Assembly (NCBI GenBank): GCA_049459795.1
Contig: JBMUDS010000024.1
Location: 1-15,220 of the forward strand
Source of the DNA: SYAN01 sp049459795
GTDB lineage: Bacteria > Actinomycetota > Actinomycetes > Nanopelagicales > Nanopelagicaceae
Direction of reading: 5' to 3'
DNA length: 15,220 bases
The notes below the pieces were generated by a model, which did no database searches, was not told the DNA's origin, and saw nothing but the letters and a program-made list of their open reading frames with translations. Position numbers and translations under genes: made by a program. Every line of letters starts with the position of its first letter. The first letter of the stretch is position 1. This document shows, in pieces, positions 13,731-15,220 of the stretch.

Positions 13731-14903
13731 ATGAAGAGGAGAAAGCTAGCGATCCTCAGCCTGATCTCGGTCTCTGTTCTGATTCTCGGCGGATGTTCAT
13801 CAGAAGGAGAAGAGAGTTCGGGTCTGAGCATCGAAGTTCCCGATATCCCAATGCATGAAGCAATGGGAGATTTCGAAGGGGAACTCAACATCGTTAACTG
13901 GTCAGGTTTCGTAGAGCCGGCTTGGACTGATGAATTCACAGCCCAAACTGGTTGCAAGGTCAATCCACGTGTCGCAGGTACCAGCGACGAGATGGTGACT
14001 TTGATGCGAACCGGACAATATGACATCGTCTCAGCCTCTGGAGATGCGGCGCTTCGCCTCATCGTCGGTGGCGACGTGCAGCCACTCAACATCGACTTGA
14101 TCCCGAATTTCGGCGGCGAGATCGCAGCTGGAATGAAGGGCAACGTCTATGACACCGTCAACGGCAAGCCTTACGGTGTGCCGATCGGTCGTGGCGCTAA
14201 CTTGCTTCAATACAACGAAGATGTCACCGGCAGTGCACCTGAGAGCTGGGATGTGGTCTGGGAGAGTGATAGCCCATATGCAGGCAAAGTCACTGCCTAT
14301 GACGCACCGATCTACATCGCAGATGCTGCCGTCTATTTGATGTATCACAAGCCAGAACTCGGGATCAAGAACCCATATGCTCTCGATAAGGATCAACTGG
14401 CTGCTGCGATCGATCTTCTCAAGCAGCAGAACAAGATCATCGGTGAGTACTGGTCCGATCCTGTCGCTCAGATCACCTCTTACGTCGGTGGCAACACCGT
14501 CGTTGGAACATCATGGGAGATCCTGCGGAAGTTCGCTGGCAAGGAGAACATCAAGACCACACTTCCAAAGGAAGGCTCAACAGGTTGGTATGACTCTTGG
14601 TTGGTCAGCTCGACGACCAAGAACGTCAACTGTGCCTATGCCTGGATGGATTACACCAGCCGGGCTGATGTCAACGGCGCCATCGCGATGAACTTCGGAA
14701 TGGCTCCAGCGAATATCGCATTCTGTGCTTCGAGTGCAGAAGCGCAAGCTCACTGCGATGAGTTCGCAGCAGAGGATGAGGAGTTCTTCAAGCAAGTATG
14801 GCCTTGGACGACTCCGATCGAGACCTGCCTCGACGGTCGCACCGATGTGAAGTGCACAAGCTTCCAGGAGTGGACCAACGCTTGGCTTACGGTCAAAGGT
14901 TGA
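13731..14903 (+). CDS. ydcS: Second polyamine-type ABC importer, substrate-binding lipoprotein (YdcS-like)
   Basis: A 390-residue solute-binding lipoprotein with a Sec signal (MKRRKLAIL, then hydrophobic residues) and lipobox ILGGC, Cys22 lipidated. It matches recalled E. coli YdcS over long blocks, including TSDEMVTLM (84-92), YDIVSASGDAALRLI (97-111), VQPLNIDLIPN (116-126), AYDAPIYIADAA (189-200), PKEGSTGW (279-286) and NCAYAWMDY (300-308). YdcS is the putative polyamine-binding protein of the ydcSTUV-patD operon. Cysteines other than Cys22 are 75, 301, 332, 342, 366 and 375. The pair 366/375 sits in a short loop (CLDGRTDVKC) that E. coli YdcS lacks and may be a disulfide. AAGGAAGG (13721-13728) is a strong ribosome binding site two bases from the ATG. 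The ligand is inferred, not shown. Confidence 0.9.
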   Translation: MKRRKLAILSLISVSVLILGGCSSEGEESSGLSIEVPDIPMHEAMGDFEGELNIVNWSGFVEPAWTDEFTAQTGCKVNPRVAGTSDEMVTLMRTGQYDIVSASGDAALRLIVGGDVQPLNIDLIPNFGGEIAAGMKGNVYDTVNGKPYGVPIGRGANLLQYNEDVTGSAPESWDVVWESDSPYAGKVTAYDAPIYIADAAVYLMYHKPELGIKNPYALDKDQLAAAIDLLKQQNKIIGEYWSDPVAQITSYVGGNTVVGTSWEILRKFAGKENIKTTLPKEGSTGWYDSWLVSSTTKNVNCAYAWMDYTSRADVNGAIAMNFGMAPANIAFCASSAEAQAHCDEFAAEDEEFFKQVWPWTTPIETCLDGRTDVKCTSFQEWTNAWLTVKG

Positions 14904-14907
14904 TAAA

Positions 14908-14946
14908 GATCCAGTGGGGGCCGAGCTATCGGTCCCCACTGGGATC
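14908..14946 (+). terminator. Long 17-bp hairpin after the ydcS-like gene
   Basis: Starting four bases after the stop codon, the arms pair as GATCC/GGATC, AGTGGGG/CCCCACT, one G-T wobble and CCGA/TCGG around a GCTA loop, with a single bulged G at 14941. No T-tract follows. In many binding-protein importer operons a hairpin right after the binding-protein gene protects its mRNA and lowers readthrough into the permease genes. That role is likely here because a permease gene starts 18-24 bases later. Confidence 0.6.
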
Positions 14947-14963
14947 AACTGTGAAGGATGACT

Positions 14964-15220
14964 GTGAATATGACAGCTAAGGGGAAGAGCCGACCCATCT
15001 CTTCCTATCTACTCCGTCATCCGCGGGTTCGATTAGCAAGTCTCTTGGCGCTACCGATGACATGGATCGTCGGCGTCTACATCGTCTCCCTCTTCTTGTT
15101 ACTTGTGACCGCCTTTTGGTATGTCGATCCCTTCTCGTCACTCGTCACGCCAGGCTTCACGCTAGATAACTTCATCGATGTATTCACGGTATTACTCCTC
15201 ACTCGAGGCGTCGTCACAAA
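14964..15220 (+). CDS. ydcU: Second polyamine-type ABC importer, permease 1 (YdcU-like), N-terminal part (3' end outside window)
   Basis: The frame runs open to the window end, giving about 85 residues. It begins with a short basic N-terminus (TAKGKSRPISSYLLRHPRVR). A long hydrophobic segment follows (LASLLALPMTWIVGVYIVSL, then FLLLVTAFWYV), the first membrane span of a permease. The external stretch SLVTPGFTLDNFIDVF matches E. coli YdcU, where a similar VTP.LTL.N segment follows the first span. The start is one of three in-frame codons: ATG 14958, GTG 14964 or ATG 14970. AAGGA at 14954-14958 is five bases from the GTG and eleven from the second ATG, so GTG is slightly preferred. The gene lies after the 17-bp hairpin, and a YdcV-like partner permease would be expected just beyond the window. 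Confidence 0.85.
   Translation, partial: MNMTAKGKSRPISSYLLRHPRVRLASLLALPMTWIVGVYIVSLFLLLVTAFWYVDPFSSLVTPGFTLDNFIDVFTVLLLTRGVVT

Noticed and set aside
13604..14143. 179-residue minus-strand open frame over the ATPase / ydcS junction
   Set aside because: It is Ser/Pro/Arg-rich shadow sequence opposite two well-supported genes, with no family motifs.

Overview
The window looks like chromosomal DNA of an actinobacterium, at roughly 50-55% GC by eye. The order rpsB-tsf-pyrH-frr-cdsA-rlmN on one strand is the usual actinobacterial arrangement, and the N-terminus of S2 matches actinobacterial S2 closely. Several genes start with GTG, and at least two appear to lack a Shine-Dalgarno sequence. An aquatic lineage is possible, judging from the moderate GC and the Ig-like/OmpA surface protein, but this is only inference. 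I saw no tRNA, rRNA, CRISPR array, insertion sequence or phage gene.

Layout. (a) 2-1090: the 3' end of a large secreted protein with a bacterial Ig-like repeat, a Pro/Gly/Asn-rich linker and a C-terminal OmpA-type peptidoglycan-binding domain. (b) 1091-1337: the rpsB leader, with three perfect hairpins. (c) 1338-6333: the translation, nucleotide and phospholipid cluster rpsB, tsf, pyrH, frr, cdsA, rlmN, ending in a 14-bp tail-to-tail overlap with (d) a minus-strand FMN-binding split-barrel (pyridoxamine-phosphate-oxidase-like) gene at 6320-6979. (e) 7003-8430: patD-like gamma-aminobutyraldehyde dehydrogenase, divergent from (d). The 23-bp gap between them appears to hold two overlapping leaderless promoters. 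(f) 8556-12580: a complete polyamine-type ABC importer in the order binding protein (Tat lipoprotein), ATPase, permease, permease. (g) 12604-15220: a second importer in the order ATPase, binding protein (Sec lipoprotein), permease (cut by the window end). Its binding protein and first permease closely resemble E. coli YdcS and YdcU.

How the genes fit together. In E. coli the ydcSTUV transporter genes lie directly next to patD (ydcW), whose product oxidises 4-aminobutanal to GABA in putrescine breakdown. Here a PatD homologue, a PotDABC-type importer and a YdcSTU(V)-type importer lie on one strand within 8 kb. The simplest reading is a polyamine uptake and catabolism island with two import systems. 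The putrescine aminotransferase or oxidase that would make 4-aminobutanal is not in this window.

No clearly new system was found. The points most worth checking are the overlapping divergent leaderless promoters, the paired importers beside patD, a 17-bp hairpin after the ydcS-like gene, the hairpin-rich rpsB leader, and a strong excess of GATC.
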